A stretch of 64,000 nucleotides of DNA from Ignavibacteria bacterium RIFOXYB12_FULL_35_14. GTDB taxonomy: Bacteria; Bacteroidota; Ignavibacteria; Ignavibacteriales; Ignavibacteriaceae. Shown here piece by piece: positions 1 through 8,158 of the stretch; positions within the stretch are counted from its first letter, which is position 1, and each line of letters opens with the position of its first letter. A program made the translations under genes and the position numbers. The notes under the pieces are model-generated. The model saw nothing but the letters and a program-made list of their open reading frames with translations, was not told the DNA's origin and did not search any database. The stretch covers positions 1 to 64,000 of the forward strand of contig MHAR01000021.1 of the NCBI GenBank assembly GCA_001803045.1, in the 5' to 3' direction.

Positions 1-287
1 CTTCGTTCCGCTCCGCTACACTCCGTGCCTCTGAATCAATCCCTTCCCTCTACTATGAACCCCTCTCATTATTTGGGGTAGCAATATAAAACATTCTATT
101 CTCAAACTGTTAAAGAATAAATTTGCTCTCACGCCTTGAGGGAAAATTGTAGTTCCCTATTTCAAGAGTTCATCACACCGTTAATATTATGCAATCTTCC
201 TCTCAAAGTGGAAAAGTTCAAAAAGAACTTATATTAATTTCATCATCGATTTTATTATTGTCAAGAAGAATCAATGTATAACATATC
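1..287. other. gene-free left edge
   Basis: No convincing open frame is seen on either strand in this stretch. The base composition is AT-rich and there is no recognisable RNA. It may be the downstream region of a gene that lies left of the window. Confidence 0.4.
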
Positions 288-539
288 TGTCCAAAATAAA
301 TTGAACTCACTCTAATCTCTCTCTTAAAAAGAGAGAGACTTAATGTCAAAAAAGCGACATATGACTATGTTCTGATCTACCTGGCGGTAGACAGGCAGAA
401 TATTAACATTAAGTCACAGGATTTAATAAGCCCTTCTCTTGCAAAGAGAAGGGTGGGGATGAGTTCTATGATTGTCTAAAAACATTAGAATATTTTAATT
501 ATTCCAAATAACTTTTAATTTGAAAATTTATTTTGGACA
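288..539. mobile_element. 252-bp MITE-like inverted-repeat element
   Basis: A perfect 15-bp terminal inverted repeat (TGTCCAAAATAAATT at 288-302, its complement at 525-539) bounds 252 bp without a gene. Inside are two strong hairpins: a TCTCTCTCTT/AAGAGAGAGA stem near 317-339 and a CCCTTCTCTT stem near 431-453. Small size, terminal repeats and lack of coding capacity suggest a non-autonomous transposable element. I see no clear target duplication, and its ends differ from those of the neighbouring insertion sequence, so that transposase probably does not move it. Confidence 0.55.
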
Positions 540-593
540 CCACTGATGTATAAATAGAATTTTTCACAATTGATGTTCAGAAATATTTGGCAT

Positions 594-701
594 TCAATAA
601 GTAATGAATTTGCCTTCAACTTTAAGATAAACCTCAAGTACACCAATGTTTGAAAACAATTTTGCTTTTAGATATGCATCACGTAACCCGCAGATTTCTA
701 A
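594..701 (-). pseudogene. possible short gene remnant beside the insertion sequence
   Basis: One minus-strand frame here reads without stops for 35 codons (starting LEICGLRDAYLKAK) and ends in TGA. A second protein-like stretch follows further upstream in a different frame (about 702-763), right up to the insertion-sequence target. This would fit the 3' end of a gene broken by a frameshift and the insertion. There is no matching continuation beyond the other end of the insertion sequence, so the call is weak. Confidence 0.2.
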
Positions 702-758
702 TTTTTATTACTTTGGCACAAAGCTGGTTCAAATCTTGAAGACTTTTACAAGTCGAAA

Positions 759-1951
759 TAAGTACTCACGTTACGCAAAAACTTATTATTTAATATTTTG
801 ATTTTAGAAGTTCATAGCAAAGCAAGCCTTCATATTTTTAAGCTCATCGAAAGCAGCACGATTTGCTGAAATATAAATTTTGGACCTCAGAGCAGCATGA
901 TTGACTTTGGCTCTAATACTTAAAAACTCTAACTTGAAAAAAGCATAGATTGATGCAAAGATATGATTGCTTTGTGTCCGAACTCTTTTGGTTGGAGACT
1001 TGCATAATGAAACATGTTGCTTCAGTGACTTGTGATACTCTTCTACTTTCCATCTTTTTTGATAGATTGTTGTTATGTTATCGTATGTTAATGTCAGATC
1101 ACTGCTAACCAAATAAAGGATGCCTTCTGTCCCATCATCGTTTTTGAAGATTTGCTTTACCAACAAAAGCGGAAATTCTACTGCCTCTAAATATACCTTA
1201 TAGATAACACCCTCTTTTAGTTCAAGTTCACTTACTGTAACATACTTACCATTTAGTTTATCTTTCTGGCTTAGAGCTATTTTTCGGTTTGTCTTTACTG
1301 GCATAATAAAATCTTTTTCCATCTCTTTTTTTACATACATCATATTCTCACTGGATGCGTACCAGACGTCGTTTAGTACATATTTGAATTTAATGTTGTT
1401 CTTTATACAAATCTTTAACATTTCCCTGTATTGTTCATTTTGGGTCTTTTCGCTTACTCTTTTCTCTTTACCTGTTTTTCTATCTGTCTCTAGCTTAGTC
1501 TTTCTAACCAAATCATATGCTACTGGTATTCTCGCTCCTTTGCTATAATATAGTGCGCTTATAATATTTATTCCTTTTACCGCTCTGCCCTTGCTATGAT
1601 CATAATGCCAACTGACTATTTCATTCTCATCCGTACTCGGCTTTTCCTCTATTGTGTCATCAAAAATTATTACCCCTTCTTCGTTTTCTATTTCTCTTAT
1701 TGTTGATTTTACTATCTCCCATAACTTTGCTGATGTGAAATCTTCTCCGCTTAGAAAGCGTGTCACTTTATCGTGGCTTATTTCTCCTTCAACCAGCATT
1801 GATAAACCTGTTGCTGTTGTATATGAAAATGAACTTATCAGATAATCAGAATAGGTCTCAAGTAACTCTTTATTCATTACTCAACCTCTTGATTTTTTTA
1901 ACCTAAAATTACAATCTTTTTTAAATTCCTTTTGCGTAACGTGAGTTAAGT
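759..1951 (-). mobile_element. complete insertion sequence with a DDE transposase
   Basis: The element occupies 764-1946 (1183 bp). Its ends are a perfect 17-bp inverted repeat, ACTCACGTTACGCAAAA at 764-780 and its complement at 1930-1946. Directly outside are two copies of TAAGT (759-763 and 1947-1951), a 5-bp target-site duplication. One transposase gene fills the interior. Perfect ends, an intact duplication and an open reading frame suggest recent insertion. The transposase belongs to the IS4-like DDE superfamily; I do not assign a family. Confidence 0.9.
804..1877 (-). CDS. IS4-like DDE transposase
   Basis: This 357-residue protein fits the RNase H-like DDE transposases of the IS4 superfamily. 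The candidate first Asp is in IIFDDTIEEKP (about residue 72), the second in YVLNDVWYAS (about residue 168), and the Glu in KRWKVEEYHKSLKQ, which has the Y-x2-R-W-x-V/I-E-x-x-H/F-K signature typical of this superfamily. The gene lies wholly between the 17-bp terminal repeats and appears intact. It should catalyse cut-and-paste movement of its own element. Confidence 0.92.
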   Translation of the reverse strand: MNKELLETYSDYLISSFSYTTATGLSMLVEGEISHDKVTRFLSGEDFTSAKLWEIVKSTIREIENEEGVIIFDDTIEEKPSTDENEIVSWHYDHSKGRAVKGINIISALYYSKGARIPVAYDLVRKTKLETDRKTGKEKRVSEKTQNEQYREMLKICIKNNIKFKYVLNDVWYASSENMMYVKKEMEKDFIMPVKTNRKIALSQKDKLNGKYVTVSELELKEGVIYKVYLEAVEFPLLLVKQIFKNDDGTEGILYLVSSDLTLTYDNITTIYQKRWKVEEYHKSLKQHVSLCKSPTKRVRTQSNHIFASIYAFFKLEFLSIRAKVNHAALRSKIYISANRAAFDELKNMKACFAMNF

Positions 1952-2361
1952 AATTATTAAAATTATTTCTTTGAATGTGCATAATGTTTTATAGGGTTCA
2001 ATTTCAACATATTATTAATTGACTAGCCAAAAAAATTATGTTAAGTTTGCATAGAAAATTTTTCTATACGCACAGATTATCTTTGGTGGTAAACTCAACC
2101 CTGAAAAATTGGGACTGATTGAATTTTGAGATTTGTTTTTTGAGACTTTATTGCATGCACCCGTAGCCAACCTTTGGTTGGTAAACTCAATCTAGAAAAT
2201 TCCTATCTTTTGGATTTTGTGATTTGTTTTTTGAGAATTCAGTTTATGCACCCGTAGCTCAACCAACCTTCATCACTCTGTGATTTCGGTTGGTAAATTG
2301 GATTTTTATACGCATTGCATGATCAAAAGGTTAAGGTTGTGTTGTTTTTATATTTTTATTT
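1952..2361. other. gene-free stretch with tRNA 5'-end duplications
   Basis: No gene is supported here. The stretch holds imperfect repeats: TGGTAAACTCAA at 2087 and 2179, followed each time by a GATTTGTTTTTTGAG-type segment and then by the first bases of the tRNA-Arg gene. Two truncated tRNA starts (2156-2167 and 2247-2262) precede the full tRNA at 2362. Confidence 0.6.
2087..2262 (+). repeat. degenerate tandem copies of the tRNA-Arg promoter and 5' end
   Basis: Two units of about 85-90 bp share TGGTAAACTCAA, then TTTGTTTTTTGAG, then TGCACCCGTAG(C). The last piece is identical to the first bases of tRNA-Arg(ACG) at 2361 onward. The second copy extends to TGCACCCGTAGCTCAA. They look like abortive duplications of the tRNA upstream region, perhaps scars of earlier integration or excision at this locus. 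Confidence 0.6.
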
Positions 2362-2435
2362 GCACCCGTAGCTCAATTGGATAGAGCATCTGACTACGGA
2401 TCAGAAGGTTGAAGGTTCGAATCCTTCCGGGTGTA
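2362..2435 (+). tRNA. tRNA-Arg (anticodon ACG)
   Basis: The 74-nt sequence folds as a full cloverleaf. The acceptor stem pairs GCACCCG with CGGGTGT with one G-U pair, the D arm is GCTC...GAGC, the anticodon stem is TCTGA/TCAGA with loop CTACGGA (anticodon ACG), and the T arm is GAAGG/CCTTC around TTCGAAT. CCA is not encoded. The first anticodon base should be edited to inosine by TadA, encoded at 55676-56176. The 3' half serves as the attachment site of the islands that follow. Confidence 0.96.
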
Positions 2436-2840
2436 CTAATTTCAATTGAATTCGAAGTTTTCCCCTTCCAAAAACCTGGTTGATCTTTTTAGTTGTTAGG
2501 GAGTTATTAAGGACTTTATTAAGGAGTTGACTTAACAGAAATCCGGTTAATAACAGAAAAGCAAAATCAGAAGCTTCGGGGTGTTCATTCCCTGGAAACT
2601 GATCTTGCTCTCTGTTAAAATTAAAATTGGATTTCATGAACATTCTTTAAGCTTTTCCGCAAACATAATTCATATAAAATTAAACTTCAAATTTAACTAA
2701 GACTATTAGAGAAAATTTTTTACTAATTATTTGAGAGAAAGGCTTTTCTTTACGCCATTTCAATCCAACTAAAAAAATCAAAAAAATTTTATTCTAATAT
2801 GCTTCTTGAAGCAATTGGTATGATTCGACTGTCAGCATTA
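2436..2840. other. gene-free left end of Island A
   Basis: Only a spurious antisense frame running into the tRNA is open here. I see no hairpin with a T tract and no further attachment-like repeat. The stretch lies between the attachment tRNA and the convergent end of the BRCT gene. Confidence 0.4.
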
Positions 2841-3491
2841 CTAATTATTAATTATCGCATTTACAAAATCTTGCTCTTTAATTATTAAGATAGTTGATTT
2901 CATTTCTCTATTGAATTTTATAGCTGTTTCGATTTTTGTCCCAAATCTGCTATACCTATAATCTTTACTCCCTAAAATGCCAACAACGAGATAATCAGTT
3001 GTCATGGTTATACTTTTCATACAATTACCACCGAGTTCAATTACTTTTTCCTGAGCTTTCGACCTCGGGCCATACATCAGATCACCGGTAAAAAGAAAGT
3101 TTTTCCCCATAAATTTAATTGTAGGACTAGCAGAATAGATGCCTTCAATGGTTGGTGATGAATTTGGAGACGCAGCAATATTGTTTAAGAATGTCATTAG
3201 CTTTTGTCTTTCCTCTAGAGAAACTTTACCATCGTTATCGATTTCATTAAATAATAATCTGAGATCAGATAATGGATAATCGTATAAGTATTCATCATTC
3301 TTTTGAAGCCATTCCTTGAGCAATTTTATTTCAGCATCATCGATTTGCCCATCATATATCAATGCGGTCGAAATCCCTTGTAATTCTTGAATCGTTTTTT
3401 TTACTAATTTGGAATAATTAAATCTATGATTTGCTTCAGTGTTATATTTTTGTGATGGAATTTTTTTAAGGAAGAGTTTCTTTATTTTCAC
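2841..3491 (-). CDS. BRCT-domain protein with an acidic EF-hand-like N-terminal domain
   Basis: The last 90 residues form a BRCT domain like that of NAD-dependent DNA ligases: FLFTGDLMYGPRSKAQEKV, then ELGGNCMKSITMTTDYLVVG, then ILIIKEQDF. The N-terminal half has a DGQIDDAEI helix and a loop, DNDGKVSLEE, that resembles a calcium-binding EF hand. BRCT domains bind DNA ends or phosphopeptides. Stand-alone BRCT proteins occur on phages and plasmids with unclear roles. The start is GTG with a CCGGAG ribosome-binding site 7 nt upstream. A 53-codon membrane protein gene ends 13 nt upstream, so the two are probably co-transcribed. Confidence 0.8.
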   Translation of the reverse strand: MKIKKLFLKKIPSQKYNTEANHRFNYSKLVKKTIQELQGISTALIYDGQIDDAEIKLLKEWLQKNDEYLYDYPLSDLRLLFNEIDNDGKVSLEERQKLMTFLNNIAASPNSSPTIEGIYSASPTIKFMGKNFLFTGDLMYGPRSKAQEKVIELGGNCMKSITMTTDYLVVGILGSKDYRYSRFGTKIETAIKFNREMKSTILIIKEQDFVNAIINN

Positions 3492-3504
3492 GTTACACTC
3501 CGGA

Positions 3505-3666
3505 TTACTTAATGAATTTATTCCTTATATCGGTCAACAGCTCTATTATCTTATCTAATTGTTTTTCACGATGCTTAATTTTAAATAGCCAAGAAGTAAG
3601 ATCGCGAGCAATTAAAAATATAAATACAATTACCAGAACAGAAATAATAAGTGCCGTTGTGTTCAT
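3505..3666 (-). CDS. small single-span membrane protein (53 aa)
   Basis: ATG at 3666, TAA at 3505. The product begins MNTTALIISVLVIVFIFLIA, one hydrophobic helix (about residues 4-21), followed by a basic amphipathic tail with coiled-coil character (KHREKQLDKIIELLTDI). It precedes the BRCT gene by 13 nt in the same direction. No family is recognised. The shape, one membrane anchor plus a short cytoplasmic helix, resembles small phage membrane proteins but that is only a resemblance. Confidence 0.55.
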   Translation of the reverse strand: MNTTALIISVLVIVFIFLIARDLTSWLFKIKHREKQLDKIIELLTDIRNKFIK

Positions 3667-3794
3667 TTCACTTTGCTACCTTATTTTTTTAGATAAAAGG
3701 AATAGAATGCACACACAATTTAGCATTTTCTGATTTTAGATGTCAACGAGTCTAAAATCCAATCAGTGACAGTTAAACCTTTTTTACCCTATAC

Positions 3795-4022
3795 CTAGTT
3801 AAATCCTGCGCTCATTCTGTATCCGTATGGGGAAAGTGCCAAAAGGACCCAAGAAATATTTAATACCATTGTTGCAGGATTCAGCAGTAACTTTATAACG
3901 AAACTAAAATCATTTATCCCTTTCATAATCTTCCGGGCCGACTTCTTACATGCATGATCGATAAAGTATTTTGTTGACAACCTTTTACCGTCACACAAAC
4001 TACTGTCACATATTACTGTCAC
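3795..4022 (-). CDS. hypothetical small protein, uncertain
   Basis: A 75-codon frame with one hydrophobic stretch (about residues 43-64) and several Cys near the N-terminus. Its first codons overlap the TACTGTCA repeat cluster, so the real start, if any, may be further in. No family is recognised. It may be a chance frame. Confidence 0.25.
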   Translation of the reverse strand: MTVICDSSLCDGKRLSTKYFIDHACKKSARKIMKGINDFSFVIKLLLNPATMVLNISWVLLALSPYGYRMSAGFN

Positions 4023-4253
4023 TAACCTTATCCCTTTATGTCTTATATACTTATAATAATATGTTGACAGTATGACAGTAATATTTAAGAAGTAATGGGA
4101 GTGGAATCCTTATGAATATATATGAAATAAAAAGCATATTGCAGCACCCATCGTCACGACTGTTATACCGTCAACAACATGGCTTATCTCTTTTTCATGT
4201 TTGTACTTACCGATTTGTTGACAGTAATTATATCTTACTGTCACCATTGTCAC
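3971..4253. repeat. iteron-like cluster of TACTGTCA/TGACAGTA
   Basis: The octamer TACTGTCA or its complement is found at 4001-4008, 4014-4021, 4065-4072, 4073-4080, 4219-4226 and 4236-4243. Degenerate copies (TTGTTGACAA at 3971, TACCGTCA at 3987 and 4167, ATTGTCAC at 4246) lie among them. Copies occur in both orientations. The cluster ends just beyond the stop of the VapE gene. Repeats of this kind beside a primase/helicase are typical of a replication origin of a satellite or plasmid; they could also be operators. Confidence 0.6.
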
Positions 4254-4260
4254 CAAAGTA

Positions 4261-5670
4261 TCAAATAATATCTTCATCTTTATTTTTGAATAAACTTGTT
4301 TCTGGATTTTGAATTGATGGAGAATCTACAAACCTAACAGCCCACAACCGGGCTAACTTACCATTGACCTTCATTCTTTTTTGTAAGAAGCCAAGTTTAG
4401 CTAATATCAAGCCTATTCTTTTTTTAGTAGATTCGTTTACGTTAATCCTTGAATTGCTTTTAGTAACCAATTCAATATTTATGGATGTAGGACTCATCCA
4501 TTTAAAACCGATATCATTCTTTATTTCAACAGCTACCGGCATTTCTATATACTGGTTAATAAGATCTTCCTCAATACTGGTATCATGAAATTCAACATTC
4601 CTTATTTCCGTTTTTTTATTATCTACATAATCAAACCAATACTTAAAACCTTTCTTGTACAGACTCACCGCTTGTGAATAGATCAAATCCAAATCAGAGG
4701 TTTCATCCGGTGTGATATTCTCAATTTCAAAAACAAGGAATCGACGGCTGCCTGTTTCATCTTTCAAAAAGTGTCTGTGGTTAGTTGAACCACAAAATGA
4801 AGCCTTTCTACACATCTTAGTATCAAACTCACCGTAGGGTAAACGGATGGCGGGCCTTGGTTCACTTAGAATTGTTTTAAGTAGACTTTCATCCGTTCGA
4901 TTGGACCTTGCAAGCTCATCCAGATTTATGAGCATTTTCATCCATAGATATTTCAAGTGATCCTTATTTTCAAAATTGAATGGCGCACTAAACAAATAAT
5001 CCATTCTTAATTTTGGAGGAACTAGGCTATTCAGAAAAGTAGTTTTAAATATTCCTTCTTTACCGGTAAAAACTAAACACCATTGATTGACAACCTCATC
5101 ACATATTAAGCTCGCTACCATAGCGACAATCCATTTCTTAAAAGCTTGAATAAAATCTTCTCTATTATCTTGCTCATTTACTAACTGAACTTGCTGCAGA
5201 AATTTTTTAATATGATCCGTTTGATCATCCCACCTTGGAAGATTTAATAGATAAGCCTTGAATGGATCGAAGTCATTACTCATATCTCTACTGTTTAATA
5301 AATCTTTAAGCCCTTCCTTTCCAATAACAATGTTCGTTCGCTTTATTTCTATAAGCAGAGATAAAAAATCTCTATTATCAAAATCTCTGTATTTAAGTTC
5401 TACATTTTTCTTTTCATCTGTAACTAATTGACAATACTCAAGCTGCTTTGTAATTACATTGAACCTGAAACTATACTTTGAATTTAAGTACTTCATCGCT
5501 TTTTCAATTTTGTATTTACCACTTTTTGCCGGTTCGAGATCGACTCCGTACTTCTTTTTAATTTCATTAATAGCTTTTTCAACTTTATCATCACTCTGAT
5601 TTTTTTTCTTATTAGAAAGATTAATCTCTTCTGATGGAATATCGCTGAATGCTTCGCGTGAATCAGTCAT
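4261..5670 (-). CDS. VapE/VirE-family replication protein (primase-helicase)
   Basis: The 469-residue protein has the VirE/VapE P-loop core: Walker A GKEGIFKTT at 203-211, Walker B MLINLDEL at 246-253, a sensor region with SFCGSTNHRHFL at 291-302 and an arginine pair (R309/R310) in GSRRF. The first 130 residues have no recognised domain. Proteins of this family drive replication of phage-inducible islands and some plasmids. It is the last gene of a tight minus-strand operon (RHH regulator, unknown protein, integrase, VapE) with a 3-nt gap after the integrase. The repeat cluster at 3971-4253 lies just downstream and is a plausible origin. Confidence 0.88.
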   Translation of the reverse strand: MTDSREAFSDIPSEEINLSNKKKNQSDDKVEKAINEIKKKYGVDLEPAKSGKYKIEKAMKYLNSKYSFRFNVITKQLEYCQLVTDEKKNVELKYRDFDNRDFLSLLIEIKRTNIVIGKEGLKDLLNSRDMSNDFDPFKAYLLNLPRWDDQTDHIKKFLQQVQLVNEQDNREDFIQAFKKWIVAMVASLICDEVVNQWCLVFTGKEGIFKTTFLNSLVPPKLRMDYLFSAPFNFENKDHLKYLWMKMLINLDELARSNRTDESLLKTILSEPRPAIRLPYGEFDTKMCRKASFCGSTNHRHFLKDETGSRRFLVFEIENITPDETSDLDLIYSQAVSLYKKGFKYWFDYVDNKKTEIRNVEFHDTSIEEDLINQYIEMPVAVEIKNDIGFKWMSPTSINIELVTKSNSRINVNESTKKRIGLILAKLGFLQKRMKVNGKLARLWAVRFVDSPSIQNPETSLFKNKDEDII

Positions 5671-5673
5671 TTT

Positions 5674-6603
5674 TTAACTCACCGCAACCATATCAAATTT
5701 ATTTACTGCCTCTTTCAATGCATCGATACTCAAATGAGAATAGATTTCTGTTACAGCGATCGAACTGTGACCCAACAAATCCTTTAAGTGGTAAATAGGT
5801 ACACCTTTCATAATCAAGTTGCTTGCAAATGAATGACGTAAACTGTGAAAGTGCACTTTATCATCCATCCCGGCAGCCCTAACGGCTTTCTTGAACCTTT
5901 TACTCAAGTAATCCCCGGTGAATGGATAACTATTCGACTTAGTAAAAACAAAATTCTTTTTGTGCTGATGAATTATTTTGGGCACTCTGTTAGATAATAC
6001 CTCATAAGCTTTAAGGCAGAGCGGGATCGTTCTAATTTTTTTCGACTTGGTAATAAAATCATCATCTCCAATTTGGATGATACTTTCCTTTAAATTGACA
6101 TTCTCCCATCTGAGATTGAGCAACTCACTCAAACGCAACCCGGTGTAAAAAGCAAAAATGTAGATATCCTTTATATGAGCCGGTTCAACCTTGTCAATAA
6201 TTTGATTAAGCTGCATTTCATTGATGAATGAGGGCCGTGGCCTTTGAAATTTTGGGAACTTAACCATTAACCATGGATTCGAGGGAATATATCCCCATAG
6301 AAGCGCTTTGTTGAAGGCTGCCTTCAAGTTCCTATAGTAAAGAGCTGCGGAATATTTAGACTTATTGAATTTATGAATGATGAATCTTTCAATAATCCGG
6401 GAATCGATTTTTATTATTGGAATATCATTAACGAAATCAATCAACTTGTTAAATGAAATTTCAACCGACTTAGTATATTTCTCTGAGTGAGTGCCTTTGA
6501 TTGAATCTGAATATTCCTCTTTGAACTTAGTTAAAGTTATTTCCCTATTCTCGGATACGACTTTTCTAATCAATTGTTCTAATATTTCAGAAGTGTAATT
6601 CAA
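5674..6603 (-). CDS. tyrosine recombinase (integrase 1)
   Basis: 309 residues with the full catalytic set: R157 in GLRLSELLNLRW, a beta-hairpin Lys near 187, H253-x-x-R256 in HFHSLRHSF, H279 in LLGHSS and the nucleophile Y288 in EIYSHL. The N-terminal SAM-like core-binding domain is present (KYSAALYYRNLKAAF), but the usual Arm-binding extension is short. It is homologous to integrase 2 at 16091-17182, with many identical blocks. It is not next to an attachment site: it sits within the replication operon, 1 nt from the preceding gene and 3 nt from VapE. It could act in excision, dimer resolution, or be the integrase of a second fused element. Confidence 0.92.
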   Translation of the reverse strand: MNYTSEILEQLIRKVVSENREITLTKFKEEYSDSIKGTHSEKYTKSVEISFNKLIDFVNDIPIIKIDSRIIERFIIHKFNKSKYSAALYYRNLKAAFNKALLWGYIPSNPWLMVKFPKFQRPRPSFINEMQLNQIIDKVEPAHIKDIYIFAFYTGLRLSELLNLRWENVNLKESIIQIGDDDFITKSKKIRTIPLCLKAYEVLSNRVPKIIHQHKKNFVFTKSNSYPFTGDYLSKRFKKAVRAAGMDDKVHFHSLRHSFASNLIMKGVPIYHLKDLLGHSSIAVTEIYSHLSIDALKEAVNKFDMVAVS

Positions 6604-6604
6604 T

Positions 6605-7066
6605 TTATGGATCTGTGCTAATTTGCTTTAATGATTTACTAGTGTCAGACAAAAATGAACATCCCTTTAATAGCTCTGATTTCAATTTATTGAATTGATT
6701 CACTAGGGTTTTTCTTATATCACGTTCAGAACTAGTCAATAATTTCATTTTCTTTAGATAATCTTCTCTATCTTCAATCTTCGAAAGAAATCTGGAAATC
6801 GAAGTTTCAAGGCAACAGCAGAAATCTTTCAAATCAGAAATTGATTCACCTGTAAGAATTGCTTTGATAGGTTGTGATTGCTCTTTCCTTGCTTTATCAT
6901 AATCTATTACCTTAAAAGGATTTTTGTACTTCGCGGTCACAACTATTTCGTTAAAAACATACCATATAAGATTCTCTTGGTCCCGGGTAATTTGACCCTC
7001 TAACCTCAGATCCTCTAGTCTATCCCGGAAACAGTTAATAATTCTATCACTTATTTTGCGATTCAT
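6605..7066 (-). CDS. unknown protein of the replication operon
   Basis: I place the start at ATG 7066 (MNRKISDR), preceded by GAGGG, and not at the in-frame GTG 18 nt earlier, which falls inside the preceding gene's end. The product is about 153 residues, helical and charged, with three consecutive Cys (FCCCLE) in the middle. No domain is recognised. The gene begins 4 nt after the RHH regulator and ends 1 nt before integrase 1, so it belongs to the same operon. Confidence 0.65.
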   Translation of the reverse strand: MNRKISDRIINCFRDRLEDLRLEGQITRDQENLIWYVFNEIVVTAKYKNPFKVIDYDKARKEQSQPIKAILTGESISDLKDFCCCLETSISRFLSKIEDREDYLKKMKLLTSSERDIRKTLVNQFNKLKSELLKGCSFLSDTSKSLKQISTDP

Positions 7067-7070
7067 TTTT

Positions 7071-7247
7071 TTACCCTCTATCACTTTCTGATAAACCGTT
7101 TAGAGGATATATTTTCCGAATGATAAAATGCCGTACAAGCCCGGAAATAGAAATCCTTTCCTTTAAAGCTAGCAGACTAAGAGTATCAAAGTCCCTTTCA
7201 CCAAGACAAATAACTACGCGCTTTGTCTTTTTTTCTTTTGATTCCAT
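7071..7247 (-). CDS. ribbon-helix-helix regulator (58 aa)
   Basis: ATG at 7247, TAA at 7071. The product has a basic N-terminus, a beta strand (KRVVICLGERD) and two helices separated by a turn (LSLLALKERISIS, GLVRHFIIRKI), the layout of CopG/Arc-type ribbon-helix-helix DNA-binding proteins. As first gene of the integrase/VapE operon it is a good candidate for the autoregulator or island repressor. A GTTGCA/TGCAAC dyad lies about 120 bp upstream. Confidence 0.7.
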   Translation of the reverse strand: MESKEKKTKRVVICLGERDFDTLSLLALKERISISGLVRHFIIRKIYPLNGLSESDRG

Positions 7248-7290
7248 AGGTTTTAACCTTTCTAATTTGTTTGGTCTTTACCATATGGAA

Positions 7291-7398
7291 TTTGTTGCAC
7301 ATTAAGTCATAGAACGTGCTCAATAAATGCACCTTTAGTCTTATTTCGTATCATATTTTTATAATGAGTGTTGCAATGATTGAAGTGCAACGCAACAC
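7291..7398. promoter_or_regulatory. candidate operator region with GTTGCA repeats
   Basis: TGTTGCAC occurs at 7293-7300. A dyad follows, GTGTTGC at 7368-7374 against GCAACAC at 7392-7398, with GTTGCA/TGCAAC nested inside. The region separates the replication operon from the gene upstream (7403-8137). It is a likely binding site for the RHH protein; no binding evidence exists. Confidence 0.4.
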
Positions 7399-7402
7399 TA
7401 TT

Positions 7403-8137
7403 TTAATATTGCCTTTTAATTTTTCCTTTAATCTTTGAGCTGCCTTTACGATCTGGAACTGTTAAACCAATTGATTCAATATCATTTGTTAAACAACGTA
7501 AGAAGTGCTGCAAGCGTGATAGTTTTTCATCTCTGTTTTTCGATTCAGATCGCCGTACACTGTCAATTCCATTTCTAACTAAATAAATTAAATGTTCTTT
7601 AAATGTCGATTCATGATTGTAATAAGTAAACGTTTTCTTGAAAAGCCGGGTGAGATAGTATCTCGGCCTATTCATTTTGGCTGCTAACTTGCTCTGAGTA
7701 TAACTTCCCTCAATATTTTCCCATGAGCTGACAATTGTAATAATGTCATGCAGTTCAGTTTCAAAATCCCGCGAAGTGCTATTTTTATTTTTTGGTGTGA
7801 TCTTACTAGCCTCCTCAAATAAAGCTCTCTCTAAAGCACCTTTAAGAAGTATAATTTCAGAGTTTAATTGTTTTACTGATTCATAATTTTTTTCATGCAG
7901 CTTGTCAAGCTCAGCCTTTTTATTTTCAAATTCAGATTTTGAAATTTTTTCATCTCGTAGAAAATATATACGATAGTTGAAATATTTTTCCTTCCCGGTT
8001 AATGCAGATTGTCCGAAGGATTCCTGGTTGTCCTTATATTCTAGTAATCCATCTCTTTCAGCAATAACATTTCTAATTTGTTCAATCTGCTTTTCTTTCA
8101 GATCTATTTGAGATTTTAGCTTATCACTCGCTTTCAT
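7403..8137 (-). CDS. unknown coiled-coil protein with a C-terminal HTH-like region
   Basis: Start chosen at ATG 8137 (MKASDK), which has a strong AGGAGG 4-9 nt upstream; an earlier in-frame GTG at 8167 lies inside the structured element and is less likely. Of about 244 residues, 1-110 form a charged coiled coil (LKEKQIEQI, NYESVKQLNSEIILLKG). Residues near 150-175 (SYTQSKLAAKMNRPRYYLTRLF) resemble a helix-turn-helix, and the C-terminus is very basic (SSKIKGKIKRQ). No family is recognised. A DNA-binding role is possible. Two three-way-junction elements precede it. Confidence 0.6.
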   Translation of the reverse strand: MKASDKLKSQIDLKEKQIEQIRNVIAERDGLLEYKDNQESFGQSALTGKEKYFNYRIYFLRDEKISKSEFENKKAELDKLHEKNYESVKQLNSEIILLKGALERALFEEASKITPKNKNSTSRDFETELHDIITIVSSWENIEGSYTQSKLAAKMNRPRYYLTRLFKKTFTYYNHESTFKEHLIYLVRNGIDSVRRSESKNRDEKLSRLQHFLRCLTNDIESIGLTVPDRKGSSKIKGKIKRQY

Positions 8138-8158
8138 ATTGCCTCCTAAAATAATAAA

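Noticed and set aside
2401-2643. Minus-strand frame of 80 codons ending in HPEGFEPSTF
   Set aside because: Its end is the antisense of the tRNA-Arg gene; this wording is a well-known artefact of translated tRNA sequence.
3512-3733. Plus-strand frame of 73 codons
   Set aside because: It lies opposite a better-supported small membrane protein gene (3505-3666) that is coupled to the BRCT gene.
4112-4312. Plus-strand frame of 66 codons
   Set aside because: It runs through the TACTGTCA repeat cluster and into the antisense of vapE; no protein-like features.
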